From Litorimonas sp947503715 (GTDB lineage Bacteria > Pseudomonadota > Alphaproteobacteria > Caulobacterales > Maricaulaceae), in contig NZ_CP189850.1 in the NCBI RefSeq assembly GCF_050271975.1, forward strand, positions 1,860,001-1,924,000: a stretch of DNA of 64,000 bases, given 5' to 3'. This document shows positions 24,933 to 32,947 of the stretch, piece after piece. Every line of letters begins with the position of its first letter. Positions within the stretch are counted from its first letter, which is position 1. Under the pieces are notes generated by a model. It was not told the DNA's origin, did no database searches, and was given only the letters and a program-made list of their open reading frames with translations. Both the position numbers and the translations under genes were made by a program.

Positions 24933-26219
24933 ATGGTTGAGATCGAAACAGTTTTCGCCAGGGAAATCCTGGACAGTCGCGGCAATCCCACACTCGAAGT
25001 CGACGTTACACTAGGCGACGGCGGATTTGGCCGTGCGGCTGTCCCATCCGGTGCATCCACGGGCGCGCATGAAGCGGTAGAACTGCGCGACGGCGACAAA
25101 TCCCGCTATCTCGGCAAAGGCGTTCGCCAGGCCGTCAATAACGTCAATACAGAAATCGCGGACGAGATCGAAGGTCTCGATTCGGAAAATCAGCGCGGCA
25201 TCGATGCGATCCTGATCGCGTTGGACGGGACCGAGAATAAAGGCCGTCTGGGCGCAAATGCGATGCTTGGTGTGTCATTGGCCCTCGCCAAAGCGGTCGC
25301 CGATTCGCAGCAAGTTCCGCTTTATCGTTATATTGGCGGTACGCACGCCCACGTCCTACCTGTGCCGATGATGAATATCATCAATGGCGGCGAACACGCC
25401 GATAACCCGATTGATGTGCAGGAATTTATGGTGATGCCGGTTGGCGCGGAGAGCTTCTCCGAGGCGCTGCGCTGCGGTGCGGAAATTTTCCACGCGCTGA
25501 AGGGCAAGTTGAAAGCCGATGGTCACAACACGAATGTCGGGGATGAGGGCGGTTTCGCCCCAAATCTCGACGGCTCCAAACATGCGTTGGATTACATTAT
25601 GTCCGCGATTGAAGCGGCTGGCTACACGCCGGGCAAGGATGTCTTCCTCGCCATGGATGTGGCCTCGACTGAATTCTACAAGAACGGCAAATATGAGCTG
25701 AAAGGTGAGGGCAAGTCCCTGACCTCCGCTGAATTTGTCGATTATCTCGAAGATCTCGTTGATAATTATCCGATCATCTCGATTGAGGATGGTATGGATG
25801 AGGATGACTGGGACGGTTGGGTCGCGTTGAATGATCGGATTGGCGGCAAGTGCCAATTGGTCGGCGATGATCTCTTTGTGACGAATCCAAAGCGCCTGAA
25901 AACGGGGATTGAGAAGGGGGCGGCCAATTCCATCCTCGTGAAGGTCAACCAGATCGGAACATTGTCGGAAACACTCGACGCCGTGGATATGGCGCATCGG
26001 GCCGGCTTTACCGCCGTCATGTCGCATCGGTCCGGTGAAACATCTGACACAACGATTGCCGACCTCGCCGTGGCGACAAATTGTGGCCAGATCAAAACAG
26101 GCTCCCTCGCACGCTCGGACCGTCTCGCGAAATATAATCAGCTGCTTCGCATTGAAGAACAACTCGGCGAAATGGCGGAATATGCGGGTTGGAGCGTCAT
26201 GCCCAAGGGCCGCGTTTAG
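24933..26219 (+). CDS. eno: Enolase
   Basis: Enolase interconverts 2-phosphoglycerate and phosphoenolpyruvate. The 428-aa protein starts MVEIETVFAREILDSRGNPT, has the substrate loop PSGASTGAHEAVELRDGD, NVGDEGGFAPNL, the magnesium ligands in SIEDGMDEDDWDGW and GDDLFVTN, and the catalytic lysine region LVKVNQIGTLSET. AGGAG lies 8 bases before the ATG. It opens the conserved eno-ftsB-pdh cluster that supplies phosphoenolpyruvate and then acetyl-CoA. Confidence 0.98.
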   Translation: MVEIETVFAREILDSRGNPTLEVDVTLGDGGFGRAAVPSGASTGAHEAVELRDGDKSRYLGKGVRQAVNNVNTEIADEIEGLDSENQRGIDAILIALDGTENKGRLGANAMLGVSLALAKAVADSQQVPLYRYIGGTHAHVLPVPMMNIINGGEHADNPIDVQEFMVMPVGAESFSEALRCGAEIFHALKGKLKADGHNTNVGDEGGFAPNLDGSKHALDYIMSAIEAAGYTPGKDVFLAMDVASTEFYKNGKYELKGEGKSLTSAEFVDYLEDLVDNYPIISIEDGMDEDDWDGWVALNDRIGGKCQLVGDDLFVTNPKRLKTGIEKGAANSILVKVNQIGTLSETLDAVDMAHRAGFTAVMSHRSGETSDTTIADLAVATNCGQIKTGSLARSDRLAKYNQLLRIEEQLGEMAEYAGWSVMPKGRV

Positions 26220-26263
26220 GGTTTCGTTAACCCAAAGCTAACCCGATTGCGGGACAAGGCGAA

Positions 26264-26572
26264 ATGCGCCGAATCCCGCACATTGATATGAAACGCCGTG
26301 CGCCCGCCATAGGGCTCATCGCGCTCTATGCCTATCTGGCCTTTCACGCGTTTTCCGGCTCGCAAGGTCTGTTGTCGTGGATGAGTTATTCGGACGAGGC
26401 AGAGCGACTTTCTGTTACTCTGGCAGAGCGTGAGACACAGCATTTACAGCTTGCGCAAGATGTGGATGCGTTGCGGAATGAAGGTCTGGATCTGGACGCG
26501 CTGGAGATCGCGGCGCGGCGTGATTTATACGTTTCGGACACGAAAGAGTTGACGATTTGGCTTGACCCGTAA
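26264..26572 (+). CDS. ftsB: Septum formation initiator FtsB/DivIC family protein
   Basis: FtsB is a bitopic divisome protein that links FtsQ, FtsL and FtsW/FtsI activation. The 102-aa protein has a single membrane helix (about residues 14-32, AIGLIALYAYLAFHAFSG) followed by a coiled coil (about 42-72) rich in Glu, Leu and Gln, then a short conserved tail. An alternative ATG at 26288 would give MKRRAPAIGL and is equally plausible. The eno-ftsB-pdhA order is conserved in alphaproteobacteria, which supports the call despite low sequence conservation. Confidence 0.85.
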   Translation: MRRIPHIDMKRRAPAIGLIALYAYLAFHAFSGSQGLLSWMSYSDEAERLSVTLAERETQHLQLAQDVDALRNEGLDLDALEIAARRDLYVSDTKELTIWLDP

Positions 26573-26640
26573 GGCTAGTCTGACAACAACAGGCCTGAAC
26601 AATTCTGTTATTATTTCGGATGTGAAATAAAGGTCCAGAC

Positions 26641-27648
26641 ATGGCGAAAAAACCCGCTAAGAAAAAAGCTGAACTCAAAACCAATAAGGACGAGCTGCTC
26701 GGCTTCTACCGCGACATGCTCCTCATTCGGCGGTTCGAGGAGAAGGCGGGCCAACTCTATGGCATGGGCCAGATTGCAGGCTTCTGCCATCTCTATATCG
26801 GGCAGGAAGCCGTCGTCACAGGCTGTCGCGCCGCGATGATTGACGGCGACCAGATGATCACAGGTTATCGCGATCACGGACATATGTTGGCTTGCGGCAT
26901 GGAAAGCCGTGGCGTCATGGCCGAACTGACGGGTCGCGAGGGCGGCTATTCGCGCGGCAAGGGCGGCTCCATGCACATGTTTAGCACGGATAAAAAATTC
27001 TATGGCGGTCACGGTATTGTCGGCGCGCAGGTGCCAATTGGTGCAGGGCTGGGCTTTGCGAATAAATATCTCGACAATGGCTTTGTCAGCCTCGCCTTCT
27101 TCGGTGATGGGGCATCGAACCAAGGGCAAGTCTATGAGACATTCAACATGGCGAAACTCTGGGACCTTCCTGTCGTCTTCGTGATCGAGAATAACCAATA
27201 TGCGATGGGCACATCGGTCGAGCGGTCTTCTGCGGAAACCGAGCTCTATAAACGCGGCAGCAGTTTCGAAATTGAAGGTATTCAGGTCGACGGGATGAAC
27301 GTCCTTGAAGTCCGCGACGCCGCCGCCAAAGCCATCAAACATGCGCGGGACGGCAAGGGGCCGATGATCCTCGAAATGAAAACCTACCGTTATCGCGGGC
27401 ATTCCATGTCCGATCCTGCGAAATACCGCTCCCGTGACGAAGTGACGAAAACACGATCTGAACGCGATCCGATTGATTGGGCGCGGGCGCGCTTGATGGA
27501 GAAAAAATGGGCGGATGAGGCCGAGCTGAAGGCGATTGACAAAGAGATCAAAGAGATCGTCAAAGACGCCGCCGATTTCTCTCTCGAGAGCCCCGAGCCG
27601 CATCCGGATGAGCTCTGGACGGATGTGCTGCTGCCGGTTGAGGCTTAA
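26641..27648 (+). CDS. pdhA: Pyruvate dehydrogenase E1 component, alpha subunit
   Basis: PdhA binds thiamine diphosphate with PdhB and decarboxylates pyruvate. The thiamine motif GDGASNQGQVYETFNMAKLWDLP (GDG...N, positions near residues 158-180) is intact, as are the phosphorylation-loop-like YRYRGHSMSDPAKYR and the N-terminal MLLIRRFEEKAGQLY. At 335 aa it is of normal length. An AAGGTCC sequence lies just before the ATG. In most relatives pdhB follows directly; here two extra genes intervene. Confidence 0.97.
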   Translation: MAKKPAKKKAELKTNKDELLGFYRDMLLIRRFEEKAGQLYGMGQIAGFCHLYIGQEAVVTGCRAAMIDGDQMITGYRDHGHMLACGMESRGVMAELTGREGGYSRGKGGSMHMFSTDKKFYGGHGIVGAQVPIGAGLGFANKYLDNGFVSLAFFGDGASNQGQVYETFNMAKLWDLPVVFVIENNQYAMGTSVERSSAETELYKRGSSFEIEGIQVDGMNVLEVRDAAAKAIKHARDGKGPMILEMKTYRYRGHSMSDPAKYRSRDEVTKTRSERDPIDWARARLMEKKWADEAELKAIDKEIKEIVKDAADFSLESPEPHPDELWTDVLLPVEA

Positions 27649-27654
27649 GCTCAG

Positions 27655-28143
27655 GTGCAACTCGCCCAGCTCAATATCGCGGATGCGCGTCATCCGACCG
27701 AAGCGCCCGAAATGGTCGGCTTCACGGGTCGGATTGACGCGATTAATGCGCTGGCCGACCGGGCACCCGGCTTCATCTGGCGTATGGTAGATGACGGGCC
27801 GGAAGACGGCGCGTTGACACTTCGGATGGAGGGGCAAGGCCCGATGACTCTCGTCAATATGAGCGTTTGGGCAGATATAGAGAGTCTGTTCCACTTCGTT
27901 TACAAAACGGCACATACGAAAGTCATGCAGGGCAAGCGTGACTGGTTTACCCCCATCCCGCGCGAACATATGGTGCTCTGGTGGGTCGAGGACGGGCATA
28001 TTCCCGACCTTGATGAGGCCAAGGCCAAACTGGATCTTATCCGTGAAATGGGTCCAACGCCTGATGCGTTTTCCTTCGCTATTCCTTTCGATGTGGACGG
28101 CCAAGCCGTCACGCCGCAATTGCCGAAAAAGGATTGTGCGTAA
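27655..28143 (+). CDS. DUF3291 domain-containing protein
   Basis: This belongs to the DUF3291 family, small dimeric alpha/beta-barrel proteins of unknown function. Family features visible are the N-terminal LAQLNIADARHP, GFIWRM, LVNMSVWADIESLFHFVY, and HMVLWWVEDGHIPDLDEA. The start is a GTG at 27655, 6 bases after pdhA, giving VQLAQLNIA. The stop overlaps the next start (TAATG). Its place inside the pdh operon makes co-expression certain in practice, but a link to pyruvate oxidation is only inference. Confidence 0.82.
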   Translation: MQLAQLNIADARHPTEAPEMVGFTGRIDAINALADRAPGFIWRMVDDGPEDGALTLRMEGQGPMTLVNMSVWADIESLFHFVYKTAHTKVMQGKRDWFTPIPREHMVLWWVEDGHIPDLDEAKAKLDLIREMGPTPDAFSFAIPFDVDGQAVTPQLPKKDCA

Positions 28144-28544
28144 TGGCCGTTGAACTCAAATATCTCGTCTGGTGCGTCGCACTTTTCTTCGTCATGATTT
28201 TGGCGCAGGCGACGGCGGCGACTTTCTCGAAGAAGGCCAGCCTTTCCGATTTGGTCGGTCCGCGTGATGATTTGCCCGGTTCAGGCCTGACGCCCTTTCA
28301 CGGACGCACGAAACGCGCTCAGGCGAATTTTGTGGAATCAATGTGTATGTTTGTTCCGCTCGTCCTCGTCGCGGCGGTGACGGATAGCTTTTCTTCACTG
28401 ACCGCACTCGGCGCTGCATTGTTTTTCTGGGGGCGTCTTGTCTTCGCCCCAACTTATTGGTTTGGCGTACCTTGGGTACGCACGCTGGCATGGTTTGTCG
28501 CCATTGTCGGTATCCTCATGATCCTTTGGGAGCTCTTATTCTAA
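28143..28544 (+). CDS. MAPEG family membrane protein
   Basis: MAPEG proteins are four-helix membrane proteins related to glutathione transferases and leukotriene synthases; bacterial members are mostly uncharacterised. The 133-aa protein shows four hydrophobic helices (about 6-27, 60-78, 82-98 and 108-131) and the family segment HGRTKRAQANFVESMCMFVPL with its conserved Arg/Asn/Glu. The ATG overlaps the DUF3291 stop, and its own stop overlaps the pdhB ATG, so the three genes are translationally coupled. Confidence 0.85.
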   Translation: MAVELKYLVWCVALFFVMILAQATAATFSKKASLSDLVGPRDDLPGSGLTPFHGRTKRAQANFVESMCMFVPLVLVAAVTDSFSSLTALGAALFFWGRLVFAPTYWFGVPWVRTLAWFVAIVGILMILWELLF

Positions 28545-29959
28545 TGGCTATCGATATTAAAATGCCCGCTTTGTCTCCGACGATGGAGGAAGGCACATTG
28601 TCAAAATGGCTAGTCAAAGAAGGCGACGAAGTCTCCTCCGGCGATATTCTCGCGGAAATCGAGACCGATAAGGCGACGATGGAAGTCGAGTCGATTGACG
28701 AAGGCACTGTTGGGAAGATTGTCGTCGCGGCGGGCACGGACAATGTAAAAGTCGGCGCGGTGATCCTGCAATTGCTTGAAGAGGGCGATAGCGCGGATGA
28801 TCTGTCTTCAGCACCAGTTGGCGGCGATATGAAAGTCGAAGATGATAAGGGTGACGACAAACCGGGCACATCCGGCGCGGTCCATCCTGAAAATACGAGC
28901 GCCAATCGCGACTCCTCCGGTGGGATGCCCAAAACCAAAGTCGCGAATGATCCCGATATTCCGACGAATATCAAACTGGTTGAGACCACCGTTCGCGATG
29001 CCCTACGGGACGCAATGGCCGAGGAAATGCGCCGTGATGAGACAGTCTTCGTCATGGGCGAGGAAGTCGCCGAATATCAGGGTGCGTATAAAGTCACGCG
29101 CGAACTTCTGCAGGAATTTGGCAGCCGCCGCGTGGTTGATACGCCGATTACGGAATATGGCTTTGCCGGTATCGGTGTCGGGGCCGCGATGGGCGGGCTC
29201 AAGCCGATTGTCGAATTCATGACATTTAACTTTGCCATGCAAGCTATTGATCACATTATCAATTCCGCTGCGAAAACGCTTTATATGTCCGGTGGGCAGA
29301 TGCGCTGTCCGATTGTCTTCCGCGGCCCGAATGGCGCCGCCTCACGTGTCGGTGCGCAGCACAGCCATGATTATTCCAGCTGGTATGCCAATGTTCCGGG
29401 TCTGAAAGTCGTCGCGCCTTATGATGCGGCGGATGCGAAAGGCTTGTTGAAAGCCGCCATTCGTGACCCGAACCCGATTGTCTTCTTGGAGCATGAGCTC
29501 ATGTATGGCGAGAGCTTTGACGTGCCGGATATGGACGACTTCATCATTCCGATTGGCAAGGCAAAGGTCCGCCGCGAAGGTACAGATGTCACGCTTGTCT
29601 CGCATTCCCGCATGGTCGGGCGCTGTTTAGAGGCTGCCGATATTCTGGCGGAGCAAGGCATTAGCGCGGAAGTCATCGACCTCCGCACAATCCGCCCGCT
29701 CGATACAGATACGGTGATTGAATCGGTCAAGAAAACAAACCGCATCGTTTGCGCGGAAGAGGGCTGGGGCCAATCCGGCATCGGCGCGGAAATCGCCGCC
29801 GTCGTTGTGAAGGAAGCCTTCGATTATCTCGACGCCCCACCGGAACGCGTTTTCCAAGCGGATGTGCCATTGCCATATGCCGCTAACCTGGAAGCGTTGA
29901 GCTTGCCGGGGACGGAAGATGTCGTCGAGGCGGCGAAGCGGGCGTGTTATGTGGAGTAA
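28544..29959 (+). CDS. pdhB: Pyruvate dehydrogenase E1 component, beta subunit with lipoyl domain
   Basis: PdhB pairs with PdhA to form E1. The 471-aa protein carries an N-terminal lipoyl domain (residues 1-78; lipoylated lysine in ETDKATMEVESID), then a low-complexity linker (80-130), then the transketolase-like E1-beta domain with FVMGEEVAEYQGAYKVTREL and GVGAAMGGLKPIVEFMTFNF. A lipoylated E1-beta is an alphaproteobacterial feature. The ATG at 28544 overlaps the MAPEG stop. A longer frame upstream lies inside the MAPEG gene. Its stop is overlapped by an unusual AT-rich gene. Confidence 0.96.
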   Translation: MAIDIKMPALSPTMEEGTLSKWLVKEGDEVSSGDILAEIETDKATMEVESIDEGTVGKIVVAAGTDNVKVGAVILQLLEEGDSADDLSSAPVGGDMKVEDDKGDDKPGTSGAVHPENTSANRDSSGGMPKTKVANDPDIPTNIKLVETTVRDALRDAMAEEMRRDETVFVMGEEVAEYQGAYKVTRELLQEFGSRRVVDTPITEYGFAGIGVGAAMGGLKPIVEFMTFNFAMQAIDHIINSAAKTLYMSGGQMRCPIVFRGPNGAASRVGAQHSHDYSSWYANVPGLKVVAPYDAADAKGLLKAAIRDPNPIVFLEHELMYGESFDVPDMDDFIIPIGKAKVRREGTDVTLVSHSRMVGRCLEAADILAEQGISAEVIDLRTIRPLDTDTVIESVKKTNRIVCAEEGWGQSGIGAEIAAVVVKEAFDYLDAPPERVFQADVPLPYAANLEALSLPGTEDVVEAAKRACYVE

Positions 29960-30512
29960 ATTCAAAGAGCGTTCAAATGAGGTTGATGAAGAAGTTGATT
30001 TGATTGTCGAAAAGGCAATTTCGGCATTGCTCGAAAAGAACGGTTATGTTTCTTTAGGTTACGATTCTGAGTTTCTACCCGAAGGCATAAGTCTGAAAAT
30101 AAAAAGGTCTGGAAAAGGCTATGTAATGGATGGGGATATTGATGGTGATACTTTCCTCATTTATAGTTTTTCGGATCATGAGAACCCAAATTTTGAAGTT
30201 TTTGTAAAAACTTCTGACTTTATTGACCCTATGAAAGGTTCTTTAGGTTTTACACCAGTATTCTCTTCTGATTGGCTGGACAAAATTCCCAGTTCTAAAA
30301 AACGTTTGTTCCTTCAGAAAATTGCGATGACGTTATATGTTTTCGGATATAGAAAGATTTTTTCTACGAAGCATCCTTCATCAATTAAATATGCGAAGAA
30401 AATAAAAATCTTAGGCGCCAAAGACTTCAATATAGATGTCAATGCTTTGAAGAATTGGATGTTAGCAATTTCTAATTTCCGATCACAACCGTTTGAAACA
30501 GAGGCTACCTAA
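29949..30512 (+). CDS. AT-rich orphan protein inserted in the pdh operon
   Basis: I do not recognise this 187-aa protein. It is soluble, without signal or membrane segments, with a charged helical N-terminus (SKFKERSNEVDEEVDLIVEK), a central beta-rich part (KIKRSGKGYVMDGDIDGDTFLIY) and a basic helical C-terminus. Base composition is unlike its neighbours: two sampled 60-base lines gave 30 and 33 percent G+C, against about 60 percent in pdhC. The ATG at 29949 overlaps the last 11 bases of pdhB, and the stop is 4 bases before pdhC. Its intact frame and tight fit argue for a functional, horizontally acquired gene. Confidence 0.7.
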   Translation: MWSKFKERSNEVDEEVDLIVEKAISALLEKNGYVSLGYDSEFLPEGISLKIKRSGKGYVMDGDIDGDTFLIYSFSDHENPNFEVFVKTSDFIDPMKGSLGFTPVFSSDWLDKIPSSKKRLFLQKIAMTLYVFGYRKIFSTKHPSSIKYAKKIKILGAKDFNIDVNALKNWMLAISNFRSQPFETEAT

Positions 30513-30516
30513 TAAA

Positions 30517-31866
30517 ATGCCCATTGAAATCCTCATGCCCGCCCTGTCCCCGACTATGGAGGAGGGCACATTGTCCAAATGGCTCGTCGCCGAGGGAGAC
30601 ACTGTGTCGTCCGGCGATGTCATGGCTGAAATCGAGACCGATAAGGCGACGATGGAAGTTGAAGCCGTGGAAGAGGGCACGATTGCGAAATTGCTCGTCG
30701 CGGCGGGCACGGATGGCGTGAAAGTCAATGCGCCGATTGCGATCCTCCTCGAAGAGGATGAGGATGAGAGTGCGCTGGACGGTTATGAAGTCGGCGGCGG
30801 CGCAAAGGAAAGTGCTGCGCCGAAAGCAGAAGAGGTTGCGGATAAGGGCCACGGTCGCGGACCGCAGGGTGACGCGCCAAAAACGACGGCTGCTGATAAG
30901 TCGAAACTCTCCGCATCCAAGGCGTCAGGCAGTGAGCGTATCAAAGCGTCCCCTCTCGCGAAACGTCTCGCCAAGGAAGCAGGGATTGAACTTTCCGATG
31001 TTTCCGGTTCCGGCCCACATGGCCGTATCGTGAAGGCGGATGTTGAGAGCTATTCACCGGCCGCTGCGCCCGCGAAAGCCGAGACAAAAGAAACGGCTGT
31101 ACCCGCTTCTGATTCCACCGAAGTCGGCGCCGTGCGCTCCGGTGGGGCGGATTATCTGGCCAAGCTGGGTGTGGAAGCCGGAACCTACACGCTGGAGCCG
31201 CTAGACGGCATGCGTAAAGTGATCGCGAAGCGTCTCTCTGCTTCAAATAATAATGTCCCTGACTTCCCGCTCATCGTGGATTGCGAAATCGACGCATTGC
31301 TGGCCATGCGCAAGCAGTTGAACGCCCAAGCGCCCGAAGGCGTCAAAGTCTCGGTCAATGACATGCTCATCCGCGCGGCGGCTCTCGCGCTGAAAGCCGT
31401 GCCTGCGGCCAATGCGAGTTTTACGCCCGACGGCATCGCCTATCACAATCACGCCGATGTCGCCGTGGCTGTCGCAATCGAGGGCGGCTTGATAACGCCG
31501 ATTGTGCGTCAGGCCGAGAATAAGGGCCTGTCGACCATCTCGACCGAGATGAAAGATCTCGCAGGACGTGCGCGGGAGAGGAAACTCAAGCCGCAGGAAT
31601 ATCAGGGCGGTACGTTCAGCATTTCCAATCTGGGGATGATGGGCATCAAGTCCTTCGGCTCTATCATCAATGAACCGCACGGCATGATTCTGTCCGTCGG
31701 GGCAGGCGCACCGACACCTGTTGTGAAAGACGGTGAACTGGCGGTTGCGACGGTTATGTCCGTGACACTGACCTGCGATCACCGTGTCGTTGACGGGGCG
31801 CTCGGCGCGGAATGGCTCGGCGTGTTCAAACGCTATGTCGAAACGCCCATCACTATGATGTTGTAG
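30517..31866 (+). CDS. pdhC: Dihydrolipoyllysine-residue acetyltransferase (E2 of pyruvate dehydrogenase)
   Basis: E2 transfers the acetyl group from its lipoyl arm to CoA and forms the core of the complex. The 449-aa protein has one lipoyl domain (residues 1-78, lipoyl lysine in ETDKATMEVEAVE), an Ala/Lys-rich linker, the peripheral subunit-binding domain (KASPLAKRLAKEAGIEL, about 150-185) and the catalytic domain ending with DHRVVDGALGAEWL, which includes the active-site histidine and aspartate. The ATG at 30517 gives MPIEILMPALSPTMEE. An upstream ATG at 30493 would overlap the AT-rich gene. Confidence 0.97.
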   Translation: MPIEILMPALSPTMEEGTLSKWLVAEGDTVSSGDVMAEIETDKATMEVEAVEEGTIAKLLVAAGTDGVKVNAPIAILLEEDEDESALDGYEVGGGAKESAAPKAEEVADKGHGRGPQGDAPKTTAADKSKLSASKASGSERIKASPLAKRLAKEAGIELSDVSGSGPHGRIVKADVESYSPAAAPAKAETKETAVPASDSTEVGAVRSGGADYLAKLGVEAGTYTLEPLDGMRKVIAKRLSASNNNVPDFPLIVDCEIDALLAMRKQLNAQAPEGVKVSVNDMLIRAAALALKAVPAANASFTPDGIAYHNHADVAVAVAIEGGLITPIVRQAENKGLSTISTEMKDLAGRARERKLKPQEYQGGTFSISNLGMMGIKSFGSIINEPHGMILSVGAGAPTPVVKDGELAVATVMSVTLTCDHRVVDGALGAEWLGVFKRYVETPITMML

Positions 31867-31944
31867 AGACTCGCCTCTTAAGGGAGCTTAATTGGCGAAA
31901 ACCGTTCAGATGTGGTACAGTTCACTCTAATTAAGGAGTGTCGT

Positions 31945-32877
31945 ATGTTGATGAAAGCTTTGCTCACCGGTGGTATTCTATCCGTTCTCGCGGGGTCTAT
32001 CGTCTATTTCGGGACGGAAGGCGCGGTTGCGACGGAAGCGGATGAGGATGTCCGTGTCGAGCTGAACGGGTCCGAACTCGCAGGCGGAAAGACCACTGTC
32101 ACCGAGACGCGCAATACTACCGAGACTGTTACGATTGAAACCGTTGAGGCCAGTGACCCGCCAAAGACGAAGTTTCTAGATCAGTATTTGAAGTCCGACA
32201 AGAAAAAGGTCGAGGAAGAGAAACCTGAACCAAAAGCAGAGGCGGAGCCTGAGATGAAAAAGTCTAAGCCGTCTTCCGCTAAAACATATAAATCTGAGGC
32301 TAAGACTGAGGCCGAGCCTGAGAAGAAAAAAACAACGGGGTCCCGCACGCGTGAGGACATCATCCGGATGATGAACGGGGCAGCGAAGCGTCCCGTCACG
32401 GATCAGAACATCATTGACGCCGCCCGTAAGGATGGCCCCGGTTCCGGTTTCCTTCCCTCTGACGTGATGGAGAAAAAAATCGAAACCGCGCGTGGAACAA
32501 AGGTTGATACACCGCAGCAGAGCCTCCCGTCGAAAGGCGGAAATTATGATCGCGTTTTGGATGAAGCCCGGAAGCTCCAAGTCACGGATATGCGCAATCA
32601 GGCACTCCTCGAAGTCATCGACTACGCGATTGATCGCGGGGATATGGGGCAGGCCGCCGATATTGTGGGCGAGCTCTCGACGCCGGAACTCCGCGACACG
32701 GCCCGCTCTCGCATCGGGACGGGATTGGCGAAACGCGGGAATGCGGATGCGGCTTTTGCCGTCTTGGATGAAATCGAGATTGATGAACTGGCCGCGCCCA
32801 TCCGTCTTGAAATCATCACGATCCTGACGGCGACACGCCAAGAACGCGCTAATATGATGCGCAAATATAGCGAATAG
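31945..32877 (+). CDS. Membrane-anchored protein with charged linker and helical repeats, unknown function
   Basis: I do not recognise a named family. The ATG at 31945 has AAGGAG 5 bases upstream and gives MLMKALLTGGILSVLAGSIVYFG, a single signal-anchor. Residues about 85-130 are a low-complexity Lys/Glu/Pro linker with an imperfect internal repeat (PKAEAEPEMKKSK, then EAKTEAEPEKKKT). The C-terminal 100 residues (from YDRVLDEARKLQ) are helical with TPR- or HEAT-like spacing of Ala and Arg-Gly-Asp/Asn. It lies between pdhC and lpd on the same strand and is probably part of that operon. Confidence 0.75.
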   Translation: MLMKALLTGGILSVLAGSIVYFGTEGAVATEADEDVRVELNGSELAGGKTTVTETRNTTETVTIETVEASDPPKTKFLDQYLKSDKKKVEEEKPEPKAEAEPEMKKSKPSSAKTYKSEAKTEAEPEKKKTTGSRTREDIIRMMNGAAKRPVTDQNIIDAARKDGPGSGFLPSDVMEKKIETARGTKVDTPQQSLPSKGGNYDRVLDEARKLQVTDMRNQALLEVIDYAIDRGDMGQAADIVGELSTPELRDTARSRIGTGLAKRGNADAAFAVLDEIEIDELAAPIRLEIITILTATRQERANMMRKYSE

Positions 32878-32947
32878 CGCGAATTAACGGTTCAAAGCCG
32901 ACCCGGTTTAAGTCATAAGCCTTGCGTCTCTAATGCAAGGTTATTTC

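Noticed and set aside
26611..28119. A 502-codon minus-strand frame opposite pdhA and the DUF3291 gene
   Set aside because: Antisense to recognised genes, His/Arg-rich shadow composition, no motif.
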